DNA from: GCA-003244245 sp050699655
Lineage (GTDB): Bacteria; Actinomycetota; Actinomycetes; Mycobacteriales; Pseudonocardiaceae
Assembly (NCBI GenBank): GCA_050699655.1
Contig: JBOHFJ010000035.1
Span: 1-19,684 of the forward strand
Reading direction: 5' to 3'
Length of the DNA: 19,684 nt
Shown: positions 1 through 8,000 of the stretch, in pieces
Numbering within the stretch: position 1 is the stretch's first letter
How the letters are laid out: each line of letters starts with the position of its first letter
Program-made: the position numbers and the translations under genes
Notes under the pieces: model-generated
Told to the model about the DNA's origin: nothing
The model's database searches: none
The model's input: the letters and a program-made list of their open reading frames with translations, nothing else

Positions 1-32
1 GCCGGATGCGGTGAGAGCCGCACGTCCGGTTC
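1..32 (+). ncRNA. Group II intron domain V hairpin
   Basis: This is the catalytic hairpin that binds the splicing metal ions. Bases 1-6 pair with 25-30 (with a G-T wobble at 1/30), the two-base bulge CG is at 23-24, and the upper stem 7-12 pairs with 17-22 and is capped by a GAGA (GNRA) tetraloop at 13-16. The lower helix would continue into two bases that lie just before the window, so the first catalytic-triad residues are cut off. The length, bulge position and tetraloop match the usual 34-nt domain V. Confidence 0.9.
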
Positions 33-34
33 GG

Positions 35-96
35 AAGAGCGGCATGGGGAAACGCCCCGGAGAAATCCGGGAAACGCGCCCCATGCCGACTCTTAC
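35..96 (+). ncRNA. Group II intron domain VI with bulged branch-point A89
   Basis: Bases 40-49 pair perfectly with 79-88, and 35-39 pair with 90-94. Between these two helices A89 is left unpaired, which is the classic branch-point adenosine. It lies seven nucleotides before the end of the intron at 96, the usual spacing. The tip is extended: 53-55 can pair with 76-78, and 56-61 with 66-71 around a GAAA tetraloop at 62-65. An intact branch point and stem suggest that the intron can still splice by lariat formation, although the rest of the ribozyme is not visible. Confidence 0.85.
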
Positions 97-217
97 TGGG
101 CGCCGGGTCAAACTCAAGGTCGGTGACACCGAGCTCACCATCGACCGCCCCACCCGAGGTGAGGTGGAGACGGTTATCAAGGCCGTGCAGAGCGCCATCG
201 AACGCGGCCGGTCCTGA
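97..217 (+). CDS. EACC1-like small protein, C-terminal exon (split by group II intron)
   Basis: This is the last part of a small protein, about 39 residues in the window, starting GRRVKLKVGDTELTID and ending AIERGRS. The beta-hairpin (VKLKVGDTELTI) followed by one helix (TRGEVETVIKAVQSAIE) resembles the C-terminus of EACC1, the effector-associated constant component found next to caspase or trypsin-like effectors in actinobacterial conflict systems. The upstream exon lies beyond the intron and outside the window. The stop TGA at 215-217 overlaps the ATG of the caspase gene (TGATG), so the two are translationally coupled. The frame stays open back into the intron, with an ATG at 83 and a GTG at 11, so an unspliced transcript could give only a truncated peptide. 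The family assignment is inferred from a short tail plus the caspase neighbour. Confidence 0.6.
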
Positions 218-3200
218 TGGGCCGCCATGCCCTGCTGCTGGGCACCGCCACGTTCCACGCTGACCCGGCGCTGGCGGCGCTGCCCATGGTGCGCCACGAC
301 GTGGAGCAGATGAAGGCACTGCTTGATGACGTCGGCACTTTCGACAGCGTCGATGCTCGCATCGACCTCGACCGGAAACGGCTGACCGAAGTTCTCGAGG
401 ACTTCTTCGGCGCCCGGCGGCAGGGTGATCTCGCTCTGCTGTACTACTCGGGACACGGGGTGATGGCCAAGCTCGACCGTGAGTCGGTGTTCCTCGCCGC
501 GACCGACACCCGGGGCGAGCAGCTACACACCACCGCCGTGGACACCGACGGCGTGTTACGCCACCTGTTGAACATCACACGCGCCAGCCAGAGGGTGGTG
601 CTGCTGGACTGCTGCTTCTCTGGCGCGTTCGGGGCGCGCAACCGGTTCCGCGGTGGTGTCCGGCAGGAGCCCCGCCGCGGGCTGCGCCAGCAGGGCACGT
701 TCATCCTCACCTCCAGTAACCACGAGAAAGCGTCCAAGACCCAGGGAGACGATCGCCCTTCGGTGTTCACCGAGGCGGTGCTCACCGGGCTGCGGGGTGC
801 GGCGGTGACCGCTGACGGCGAGACCTGGATCACCACGAATGACCTGGCGCGGTACGTGCAGGGGCAGCTGGCTCGCGATCTGTGCCGGGGGCCGGTCGAG
901 TCGAGCGAGGGTGTCACGGAGCCCATCAAGTTGGTGACGGTTGAGCCGGCGCCCAAGACCGAACCTCGCACGACGGCGCAGCGCCAACACACCGAGGTCG
1001 ACGCGGAGCTCGACCCGGACCAATGGCGGCGACTGCTGCGCTACTACATCTCCGGTATGGAGCGGGAAGCGGTACTGGGATCTTTCGTCGACGTCGGAGC
1101 GCGGCAGGCGTATCAGCCGATGCCAGCGGGTCCGGAGCGAGTGTTTGCCCGCGAGGCGACGGACCGGGGCGGCGCTGGAGAGATCACCGCCTTCAGCCAG
1201 CGGATCGCGGCTGATGGTCACCAACTGCGCTACGGATACCCGGTGTTCGTCCTGCCCGGGAAAGGAAAGAGCTCGGGACCCCAGTTCACGCCGCTGCTTG
1301 TCTGCGACGTGACGCTCACCCCGGATGGAACGCTGCTCGCCACCCTGCCACCGCAACCCAACCGGGCACTCGCTCGACAGCTCCAGCTGAGCGACGTGGA
1401 GATCGACGACCTGGTCCAGCGGGTCGAGGAAACCTTCGTCCCTGGCGATACCGCTGCGCTCGGCGAGACGGTCCGGCGCTTGATGGAGGTGCTCGGTGTC
1501 GCGGCAGCCGTGCCTCTCGATCCAGCCGCACTCGCCGGGACAGTGAACGCCGGGCCACTCAACCGGGTGCAGAACACTGCGGTGCTGTACCGCGCCGACC
1601 CGGGTGACACGGCACAGCGGCGGTTGATCGAGGACTTGCGCGACTCGATGATGGTCGATCCCGCGAAGATCGCCGCGACTGCTCTCGGCGCGCTCGCCGG
1701 AGCGACTGTGGCCGATGAGTCGCCCGCCGCGCCTGTGACCATCGTGGCGCCGGAGCGGCTCAACGAGGCCCAGGAGCAGGTCATCCAGGCCGCGATGTCC
1801 CGTCGGCTCACCGTCGCACAGGGGCCGCCCGGCACCGGGAAAAGCCAGCTCGTCGCTGCCCTCGTCGCCACCGCCACCGCAGCGGGGAAGACCGTGCTGG
1901 TCGGCTCCACCAACAACCGGGCCGTGGATGAGGTGGTCGACCGCATCACCAAGGGGGTCGACCCCGGCCTTGTGGTGCGGACCGGCAACCGGGACGAGCA
2001 GGGCAAGGAGCCGGAACTGCTCACCAAGCTGCTCGCTACCCACGCCAGCAGCAAGTCCGGCGACGAACGGACCACCGAGGCAGAGCTGCGCATCATCCAG
2101 GAAGAGATCACTCAGCTCCGCGCCAAGCTCGATGATCGACGCCTCATCGAGCGAGATCTTGCCGAACTCGCCGCGGAGCAGCCAGCCGGTGACCGCGACG
2201 ATCTCCCGTTTCCGGCGGAGGAGACGAAACTCGTTTCCCTCGTTGACCTGGCGGACCGCGCGGCGCGCGGTGGCATTCTCGGCTGGTGGTGGCGCTGGCG
2301 GCTGCGCACGTTCCACCTGGCTGACCGCGTAGCGATCGAGGCGTTCGCCCACCGGGTCACCGTCGAACTGCGCTGGCGTAGCGGCCGGCGCCAGCTCGCC
2401 GAGCTCCCAGATGACACCACAACCTGGTCACGGCTAGTCGAACTGGTCACCGTCGAACGCCCAGAGCGCAGTAAACAACTCTTGCGGGCTCAGCTAGCCC
2501 GCCGGATCCGTGACGGCGCCGACGTGCTGCGGTTCCGCGTTGACGAGATGTCGAAAGCGCAGCCGAAGACGTGGCAGCGATTCCGTGAACTGCTCCGTCC
2601 GCTCCCCTCCTGGGCGACCACGACGATGTCGGCCCGTGTGCTGCCGCCGCAACCGGCACTCTTCGAACTCGTCGTCATCGATGAGGCGGCACAGTGCACT
2701 ATCCCGGCGATCCTGCCGATGCTCTATCGAGCCAAGCGCGCCCTGATCATCGGGGACCCGCGGCAGCTCGCACCGGTGATCACCTTGCCGGAGCAGGAGG
2801 AGCCGCAGCGCCAGACCGAGGCAGGACTAAGTAGCGAGTGGCTGGAGTCGCGGCGGTTGGTCTACACCCGGTACTCCGGCTATGACGCGTTCGCCACCGT
2901 CGCCGGCCAGGTCAACCTGCTTGACGAGCACTACCGGTGCCACCCCGACATTGTCGCTGGGCCAAACCGACATGTGTACCAGGGGCGCCTCACCGTCCTG
3001 ACCGACCCGGCCCGACTCGCGGCCCCGGCTGAACCGGCGGTGCGGTGGCAGCACGTCGACGGCGCATTCACCCCTGGTGATAGGGGCTCCGGCGCCAACC
3101 AGCCGGAGTGCGTCGCGGTGGTGGCGGAAGTGCAGGGCCTGCGGGCGGCATACCCGAGCGCATCGATCGGGGTCGTGACACCTCTCGCCGCCCAGCAGCG

Positions 3201-3828
3201 CCGGCTCGCGGCGGCCCTCGCGGCGGCTGGAGTCCCGGGAGCCGATGTCGTGTGCGGGACTATCCACCGCTTCCAGGGCGGCGAGCGGGACATCATGGTG
3301 ATCTCGCCGGTCGGCGCGCACGGCATGCGGGAACGCACTCGGAATTGGCTGGTCCACCAGACAAACCTCTGGAACGTTGCCATCACCCGGGCCCGGTCAC
3401 AGCTCGTCGTAGTGGGTGACCAAGGCTGGTGGGCGAGCCAGCTGGGACTGTTAACCGAGCTGGCACGCGGATCCACCAACGGAGAGACCAGCGCGACCTC
3501 ACCCCGCTCGGCCGCAGACCAGCTCCACGCCGCGCTGCGCCGCAGCGACCGGCATGTCGAACGCGACGTCATGATGGCGGGGCGCCGATACGACATTGTG
3601 ACGGGCGCTCCAGCGGTCACGATGGCGCTCGTGGTGGATGACCCCGAGGGCGACGCGGACGGGCGAGGACTCCGCAAGGTTCTGGCGTGGATCGACGTCG
3701 CGGTCACCACGGCGACCGTGCGTCGGGTACCGGCATGGCGCTGCTACGCAGAGCCCGACCTGGTTGCTGCCGAGCTCGCCCACGATGGGCTCACCCACTC
3801 CCCAACGGCCCCCGCCTCGAGGTCTTGA
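217..3828 (+). CDS. Caspase-like peptidase fused to UPF1/DNA2-type SF1 helicase (EACC1-associated)
   Basis: This 1203-residue protein has a caspase p20-like domain at about residues 1-240, with the catalytic histidine in YYSGHG (H80) and the catalytic cysteine in DCCFSG (C133). A linker domain of unknown function follows (about 265-500). The SF1 helicase spans about 510-1080: Walker A GPPGTGKS (536-543), Walker B VVIDEAAQ (819-826), GDPRQLAP (846-853), HYRCHP (905-910), GTIHRFQGGERD (1014-1025) and NVAITRAR (1053-1060). All of these core motifs are intact. Between motifs I and II lies a long helical insert, typical of the UPF1 class, with an unusual Trp-rich patch near 690. Residues about 1099-1192 form a small extra C-terminal domain. 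The start overlaps the stop of the EACC1-like gene, so one operon is likely. The inferred role is a nucleic-acid-sensing or translocating NTPase that controls a death-type protease. The protein is presumably cytoplasmic; no signal or clear membrane segment is seen. Confidence 0.85.
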   Translation: MGRHALLLGTATFHADPALAALPMVRHDVEQMKALLDDVGTFDSVDARIDLDRKRLTEVLEDFFGARRQGDLALLYYSGHGVMAKLDRESVFLAATDTRGEQLHTTAVDTDGVLRHLLNITRASQRVVLLDCCFSGAFGARNRFRGGVRQEPRRGLRQQGTFILTSSNHEKASKTQGDDRPSVFTEAVLTGLRGAAVTADGETWITTNDLARYVQGQLARDLCRGPVESSEGVTEPIKLVTVEPAPKTEPRTTAQRQHTEVDAELDPDQWRRLLRYYISGMEREAVLGSFVDVGARQAYQPMPAGPERVFAREATDRGGAGEITAFSQRIAADGHQLRYGYPVFVLPGKGKSSGPQFTPLLVCDVTLTPDGTLLATLPPQPNRALARQLQLSDVEIDDLVQRVEETFVPGDTAALGETVRRLMEVLGVAAAVPLDPAALAGTVNAGPLNRVQNTAVLYRADPGDTAQRRLIEDLRDSMMVDPAKIAATALGALAGATVADESPAAPVTIVAPERLNEAQEQVIQAAMSRRLTVAQGPPGTGKSQLVAALVATATAAGKTVLVGSTNNRAVDEVVDRITKGVDPGLVVRTGNRDEQGKEPELLTKLLATHASSKSGDERTTEAELRIIQEEITQLRAKLDDRRLIERDLAELAAEQPAGDRDDLPFPAEETKLVSLVDLADRAARGGILGWWWRWRLRTFHLADRVAIEAFAHRVTVELRWRSGRRQLAELPDDTTTWSRLVELVTVERPERSKQLLRAQLARRIRDGADVLRFRVDEMSKAQPKTWQRFRELLRPLPSWATTTMSARVLPPQPALFELVVIDEAAQCTIPAILPMLYRAKRALIIGDPRQLAPVITLPEQEEPQRQTEAGLSSEWLESRRLVYTRYSGYDAFATVAGQVNLLDEHYRCHPDIVAGPNRHVYQGRLTVLTDPARLAAPAEPAVRWQHVDGAFTPGDRGSGANQPECVAVVAEVQGLRAAYPSASIGVVTPLAAQQRRLAAALAAAGVPGADVVCGTIHRFQGGERDIMVISPVGAHGMRERTRNWLVHQTNLWNVAITRARSQLVVVGDQGWWASQLGLLTELARGSTNGETSATSPRSAADQLHAALRRSDRHVERDVMMAGRRYDIVTGAPAVTMALVVDDPEGDADGRGLRKVLAWIDVAVTTATVRRVPAWRCYAEPDLVAAELAHDGLTHSPTAPASRS

Positions 3829-3885
3829 ACCCGGGACACAGATCATTCGACCGGTTGGGATCAAGCATTACTGTCGTGAACGCCG

Positions 3886-6800
3886 TTACCAGTCCCGACC
3901 GTCCAGTGGGAGGTTCAGCTCGGACCTGCTGCGGTCGATCCAGCTCTCGGCGGACTGGGACAGGGCGCGGTAGAACCGTTCTTCGACGCTTCCGCGAACT
4001 GCCTGCTCGGCGAGCCGGGTGGCAGTGTCCCGCTGTTCGATGTCCCGCAGGCATGGCTGTCCGACCGCAGTCCAGCGCCCGCCGGTGAACACCGCAGAGT
4101 GCAGTGCGCTCTGCACGGCGCTCAGGCTCTCTTCGCTGCAGGCGTCGGCGGCGCGTAAGCACCTGCGGATGAAATCGGCGTCCCATACCAAGATGCGTGG
4201 GGCGCCACGCAGCATCGTCGCGACCGTTTTCATCCTCGTCGGGTCGGGTTCGTCGAGGTACTCCTCGATGACCTGACGGGGCTGCGCGTCGAACGTGCCT
4301 GCGACTGTGCTGAACAGCTCGGATCCCAGGTAGTGCCGCCAGGGCGAGCCAGGTGCCGCCGCGATCCATTCACGCACCCGGCGCAGCAGGTCGGGAAAGT
4401 CGTCGTGGTCACGGAACCGCAACGGCACGTGCCAGGAGAATGGCAACGCCCTGTATGTGCCAAGGTCAGCGCCGCCCTCCACGTCCGCTACCCGTGCGGT
4501 CAGAAGGTCGATGACACTGCGGGGATCGTCCCGGCTGAGCATCGCCAGGAACTGTGCGATCTCGAAGCTGTCGATCGACGCCGCGGCGCGCAGCGCGTCC
4601 AGGAATTCGTCCTTGTGGCGCTGTGCCAGGTCCGTCCACGACAGCGCTCCGCCCGGGCCGAAGGTCATCGTGAATTCATTCAAGAAGGCGACGTCCTTGC
4701 GGCCAGCGGGCACGCTGGTGAGAAGCTCGACGGCGAGATCCTGGTGCTGGGTGGCGAGGAAACGCACCGCACCGAGGGCGACATTGGACACGATGCCGTC
4801 GGGGTCTGGGTGTGCTACCAGGGTGCGCAGCAGCGCGGGCTCGCCGTCCAAGAGATCGGCTCGGCAGCGCTGAGAGCCGAATCCGTGAGCGACCTGCCGT
4901 GCCAGGTCCATGTCCCCCGTGGCCAGCAGCCGGTGCGCCAGGTCGATCGCGCGCAGATCGCCGGTTTGTGCCAGCGCGGACACGACGGACGCGATGACGG
5001 ATGCCAGCCGACTCTCCGGCGCATCCTGCACCCGCGTGCAGAGCGCTTCGCCAAGGCTGGGGCGCGCAGTAACCGCGATCCTGAGGAATCGTTGGGCCCG
5101 CGTGCCGTCGTCGCTCAGCGCTCGGTGCAGGTCGTCAAACAGTTGCTCGATCAGGGATGCCAGCTCCACCTCCGGCAGATCGACGACGGCGACCGCGCAG
5201 TCAGTCAAGAACTGTTCGTTCGCCCGCTGCCGATCCTGGTAACCCAACGGGACCTCAGGGTTGCTCGGGGGGTCGATAGGTCCCCCGTGCAGCGCACGGG
5301 CCAGTTCGTGCTCCGGCTGGCGCGGCAGCGCGGCGAGGACCTCGCATGCCGCCTGATGAATGTGGCTGCTCGCGTGCTCAACGTCCCATTGCAGCCTTGC
5401 GCGCAGCGCCACACACACTGCGGGGGCAAGAGGATGCGCCCGCACCGCGTCGCGCAGGCGCGCAAGCGCACTGGCGAAGTGTGTCGTCCACGGCTCCCGC
5501 TCCTGGTCGGTGACCTGCAGCCCGAATCCACCCAGCGGCCCAGCCAGCGCCGAACCGATCGTTTCGACGGCAGCTCCGGCACGGCGCAGGTCGATCGACG
5601 CCAATTGTTCGAAAGCAAGATCCAGAACCGCACGGCGTAGCTCGACGACGGGTGTGGCATCTGGGTTGATCAGAAAAGGGTGGAAGGTCAGAGCATGAGG
5701 GCTCCACGTCTCCTCATGCCCCTCTGCTGCCAGCAGGGGGTGTAACACGGTCAGCGGATCGTGAACGTCGGTGTCGCGCCGCGGGCGCCGCAACCACCGC
5801 TCGACAATTGCCGGCAGCGACTGCTGATAGATGCTCACGCCGCGCCGGTCGAACCCAGCCAGCTCGGCGAGCATCCGCAAGGCGTGGTTCGGGTGCTGGT
5901 TCGGGGGGCGGGCGTCGCTCCTACCCAACTCCCAAAGCAACCCGGCCGCCTCAGGCAGAATCTCCGGGTCATACGCCGCGATGCGGAGCACCGGAGCCGC
6001 GGCGTCGCGCACCTCTTGGTCGGTGTGCGTGTAGGACAGCCCGAGCCTCGCCTGCGTCTGCGCCGGCTCGGCGGGATGCTCTAGTGCCCACCGGACGAGC
6101 GTGAGGGTGGGTTGCGGCTGGTAAAAGGCCACTTTGACCAGGACACCCAGAATGGCGACGCGTATAGCGGCATCGCCGGCCTGGAACTCAGCCGTCACCT
6201 CCTCCCACAAGGAGTCGACCAAATGCCCGCGGCGGGCTGCGGGCTCCTGCCAGTCGATCCGACTGGCGTTGACCATCAGGTTGGCCAACGCTTGCCCACC
6301 GGCCGCCAGACGCACGCGCTCGAGATATCCGGTGGCCGCGCCCGTCTCCCGGGCTTGCGCGGCGCGGGCGAGCAGGGCGTCGCCCAGCAGGTCGGGCACG
6401 ACCCGGTAGGTCTGGCCCCGGCGCAGCAGGATCCCGGCGTCCTCCCATGCGGACAGGTGCGGCATCACCTGGTCGAAGGCGCGCGCGGTCAGCTCCTCAA
6501 GTGTGTCGCGGAAGTCGCTGTCCGCGGTGCGCAACGGCTGCAGCGCGGCGGCCGCGTTCAGCACTTCGGTGCGCACCTCGGTTGACCCGGATGAGACCGC
6601 GTCGGCCAGGGACTCAATCACCTCGCGGCGTAAGTGATCGTCGCCCTCGAAGTGCCCAAGGTCTACGGTGCCCTCACGCACCAGGATCGCACCGGTGACC
6701 AGGAGGAACGGGCAGTCGCGAGCCGCAGCCGCGAGCCTGGGCGCCGCATACGTGTGCGCTGGCCCGAGCACCTCCCGGGCCAGCGCTTCGGCGTCGGCCA

Positions 6801-7959
6801 GCTCCAGGTCCGGCAGCTCCCATCGCTCGGTCGGCTGCGGGTCGACACCGGCCTCGCGAAGCTGGCGGCGACTGCGGACCTCTCCGTCGGGACGCAGCGC
6901 CAGCAGGACGCGGGCGTCCGGATTGGTGTTCAGCACACCCGTAACGACCTTGCCAATGGGAGCGTCTTCGTCGTGCGCGTCATCGAGGACAACTAGCAGC
7001 CGCCCGGCTGGAAGCTGCTCGAATGCCCGGTGATCGATCACCGGGTCACGTTCCAGGAACCTGACATTCATCTTGTTCCCGGCCAGGCGCTGCCCCAATT
7101 CGTACAGCATCTTCGACTTGCCGGTCCCGCCGCGCCCCACCAGCATGCCCACCCACCCTGTGGGGCCGGTCGCGAACCGGACCAGGTCTTCGAGTATCTC
7201 GTCCTGTCCGACCAACGACCACTGGTGGTTGTAACGCTCACTGCCACCGGTGCGGTTGACGTACTGGTCAGGTTCGAGCCACGGACCGGGCAGAGCAACA
7301 CCGAGGAAGCTCTCGCGCAGCAGCGGGAAGTACCGGTCGACCAGGGGCACGGAGCGGTCGAGGGGCAGCTCGTGCACAGCGTGGGACAGCTTGTTCTTGT
7401 CCCACAGTTGCCACCGGCGGTGCGCGCGCAGCGTGCCGCGCGCATCAGGGCTCGCGGCACGAGACAAGAAGATCATGGCGGTGCCCACCGGCATCGTGGC
7501 GGCGGCGACCGCCTTCTCGACCTCCCTGGGGCCGAATTCCTGTACGCGCTTGCACTGGATCCCGACCACTACCTTGCCGTCGCGCTCCACCACGACGTCG
7601 AAGCCGTACTGGGTGTGCCCGGACTTGCCCTGGCGGTGCGGCTCGGCATCGGGATAGAGGGCTTTGGCGAGCGTGACGGCGAAGTCCTCGAACTCATCCG
7701 GCGCGAGATTTTCGAACGGCAATTCGGACAGCGCGGCCGTGCCGGCAAGTTCGTGGTGGCCCGGCTTCGGAGGCACGACGTCGGGCGGCAGGTGCAGCAC
7801 GGCGGCGACGACCCGTTTTGTAGCATCGCGTGGTTCGGATACCCCGCGCTCCCAGCTGCTGACGGCCCGCTGGCTGACGTCGGCCCGCCGCGCAAGCTCC
7901 TGCTGTGTCCAGCCGCGCGCTTCCCGGCCGACACGCACGGCTTCGCCGAAACCGCTCAT
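3886..7959 (-). CDS. XRE HTH - Mrr-like nuclease - STAND NTPase - helical repeat protein
   Basis: This 1357-residue multidomain protein resembles nuclease-STAND antiphage sensors of the Avs type in layout, but has an added DNA-binding head. An XRE/Cro helix-turn-helix lies at residues 4-55. An Mrr-like PD-(D/E)xK nuclease follows (about 80-195): ENLAPDEFEDF, then YGFD (D121) and IQCKR (Q135-x-K137), which fit the GxD...QxK active-site pattern. The linker LVGQDEILEDL leads into a P-loop NTPase with Walker A VGRGGTGKS (274-282) and Walker B LLVVLDDAHDED (D326, D327). From about residue 450 to the end the protein is alpha-helical and leucine/alanine-rich, like HEAT/ARM or TPR arrays, the usual ligand-sensing part of STAND proteins. 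The start is the ATG just below an inverted-repeat operator, and the gene is probably leaderless. It converges on the caspase-helicase gene with 57 bp between them. The function as a self-regulating defence effector is inferred. Confidence 0.8.
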   Translation of the reverse strand: MSGFGEAVRVGREARGWTQQELARRADVSQRAVSSWERGVSEPRDATKRVVAAVLHLPPDVVPPKPGHHELAGTAALSELPFENLAPDEFEDFAVTLAKALYPDAEPHRQGKSGHTQYGFDVVVERDGKVVVGIQCKRVQEFGPREVEKAVAAATMPVGTAMIFLSRAASPDARGTLRAHRRWQLWDKNKLSHAVHELPLDRSVPLVDRYFPLLRESFLGVALPGPWLEPDQYVNRTGGSERYNHQWSLVGQDEILEDLVRFATGPTGWVGMLVGRGGTGKSKMLYELGQRLAGNKMNVRFLERDPVIDHRAFEQLPAGRLLVVLDDAHDEDAPIGKVVTGVLNTNPDARVLLALRPDGEVRSRRQLREAGVDPQPTERWELPDLELADAEALAREVLGPAHTYAAPRLAAAARDCPFLLVTGAILVREGTVDLGHFEGDDHLRREVIESLADAVSSGSTEVRTEVLNAAAALQPLRTADSDFRDTLEELTARAFDQVMPHLSAWEDAGILLRRGQTYRVVPDLLGDALLARAAQARETGAATGYLERVRLAAGGQALANLMVNASRIDWQEPAARRGHLVDSLWEEVTAEFQAGDAAIRVAILGVLVKVAFYQPQPTLTLVRWALEHPAEPAQTQARLGLSYTHTDQEVRDAAAPVLRIAAYDPEILPEAAGLLWELGRSDARPPNQHPNHALRMLAELAGFDRRGVSIYQQSLPAIVERWLRRPRRDTDVHDPLTVLHPLLAAEGHEETWSPHALTFHPFLINPDATPVVELRRAVLDLAFEQLASIDLRRAGAAVETIGSALAGPLGGFGLQVTDQEREPWTTHFASALARLRDAVRAHPLAPAVCVALRARLQWDVEHASSHIHQAACEVLAALPRQPEHELARALHGGPIDPPSNPEVPLGYQDRQRANEQFLTDCAVAVVDLPEVELASLIEQLFDDLHRALSDDGTRAQRFLRIAVTARPSLGEALCTRVQDAPESRLASVIASVVSALAQTGDLRAIDLAHRLLATGDMDLARQVAHGFGSQRCRADLLDGEPALLRTLVAHPDPDGIVSNVALGAVRFLATQHQDLAVELLTSVPAGRKDVAFLNEFTMTFGPGGALSWTDLAQRHKDEFLDALRAAASIDSFEIAQFLAMLSRDDPRSVIDLLTARVADVEGGADLGTYRALPFSWHVPLRFRDHDDFPDLLRRVREWIAAAPGSPWRHYLGSELFSTVAGTFDAQPRQVIEEYLDEPDPTRMKTVATMLRGAPRILVWDADFIRRCLRAADACSEESLSAVQSALHSAVFTGGRWTAVGQPCLRDIEQRDTATRLAEQAVRGSVEERFYRALSQSAESWIDRSRSELNLPLDGRDW

Positions 7960-7965
7960 ACCCGT

Positions 7966-7971
7966 ATCGTA
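7966..7971 (-). promoter_or_regulatory. Candidate -10 element for the XRE-STAND gene
   Basis: On the minus strand TACGAT fits the actinobacterial TANNNT -10 pattern and ends six bases before the ATG at 7959, a spacing that would give a leaderless transcript. No Shine-Dalgarno sequence is seen in front of this ATG, which agrees. The hexamer overlaps the left arm of the inverted repeat at 7968-7988, so a bound XRE protein would block it. I see no convincing -35 box. Confidence 0.35.
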
Positions 7972-7988
7972 GCATCGACTATGCTACG
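7968..7988. promoter_or_regulatory. Perfect 8-bp inverted repeat, probable XRE operator
   Basis: CGTAGCAT (7968-7975) and ATGCTACG (7981-7988) form a perfect inverted repeat with a 5-bp spacer, 8 bp upstream of the XRE-STAND start and between the two divergent genes. The size and symmetry suit a dimeric XRE/Cro repressor. It overlaps candidate -10 hexamers on both strands (TACGAT on minus at 7971-7966, TATGCT on plus at 7980-7985), so it could control both genes. Binding by the adjacent XRE protein is inferred from position. Confidence 0.6.
7980..7985 (+). promoter_or_regulatory. Candidate -10 element for the DUF3800 gene
   Basis: TATGCT matches the TANNNT pattern and overlaps the right arm of the operator. 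A start near 7992 would leave a leader of about 60 nt containing the hairpin at 8001-8023. No clear -35 box is visible, so this is a weak call based on position and the hexamer. Confidence 0.25.
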
Positions 7989-8000
7989 GTCCTCTCCTTG

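Larger units (their letters stand above)
1..96 (+). mobile_element. Group II intron, 3' end (domains V and VI)
   Basis: The first 96 bases fold as the catalytic 3' end of a group II intron, a self-splicing retroelement ribozyme. Domain V occupies 1-32 and domain VI 35-94, and the element ends in AC at 95-96. The rest of the intron, including any reverse transcriptase/maturase gene, lies upstream of the window. It sits on the sense strand of the gene it interrupts, so splicing would join an upstream exon to base 97. The structures are seen directly in the sequence; the placement of the exact splice site at 96/97 is inferred from the branch-point distance and the terminal AY rule. Subclass cannot be decided without the 5' part. 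Confidence 0.9.

Noticed and set aside
11..96. GTG-started small gene within the first 96 bases
   Set aside because: These bases fold as group II intron domains V and VI; the open frame is a by-product of the intron joining the exon in frame.
556..2352. Long open frame antisense to the caspase-helicase gene
   Set aside because: It is the mirror of GC-rich codons in the sense gene, with no recognisable domain, and the sense frame has full caspase and helicase motifs.
3829..3885. Terminator or tRNA fragment between the convergent genes
   Set aside because: The GGTCTTGAACCC stretch recalls a tRNA arm but no cloverleaf forms, and I found no stem of more than a few pairs or T-run.
4333..5640. 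Long plus-strand open frame across the STAND gene repeat region
   Set aside because: It has low-complexity Arg/Gln/Gly-rich translation, no ribosome site and no motif; the minus-strand protein explains the region.
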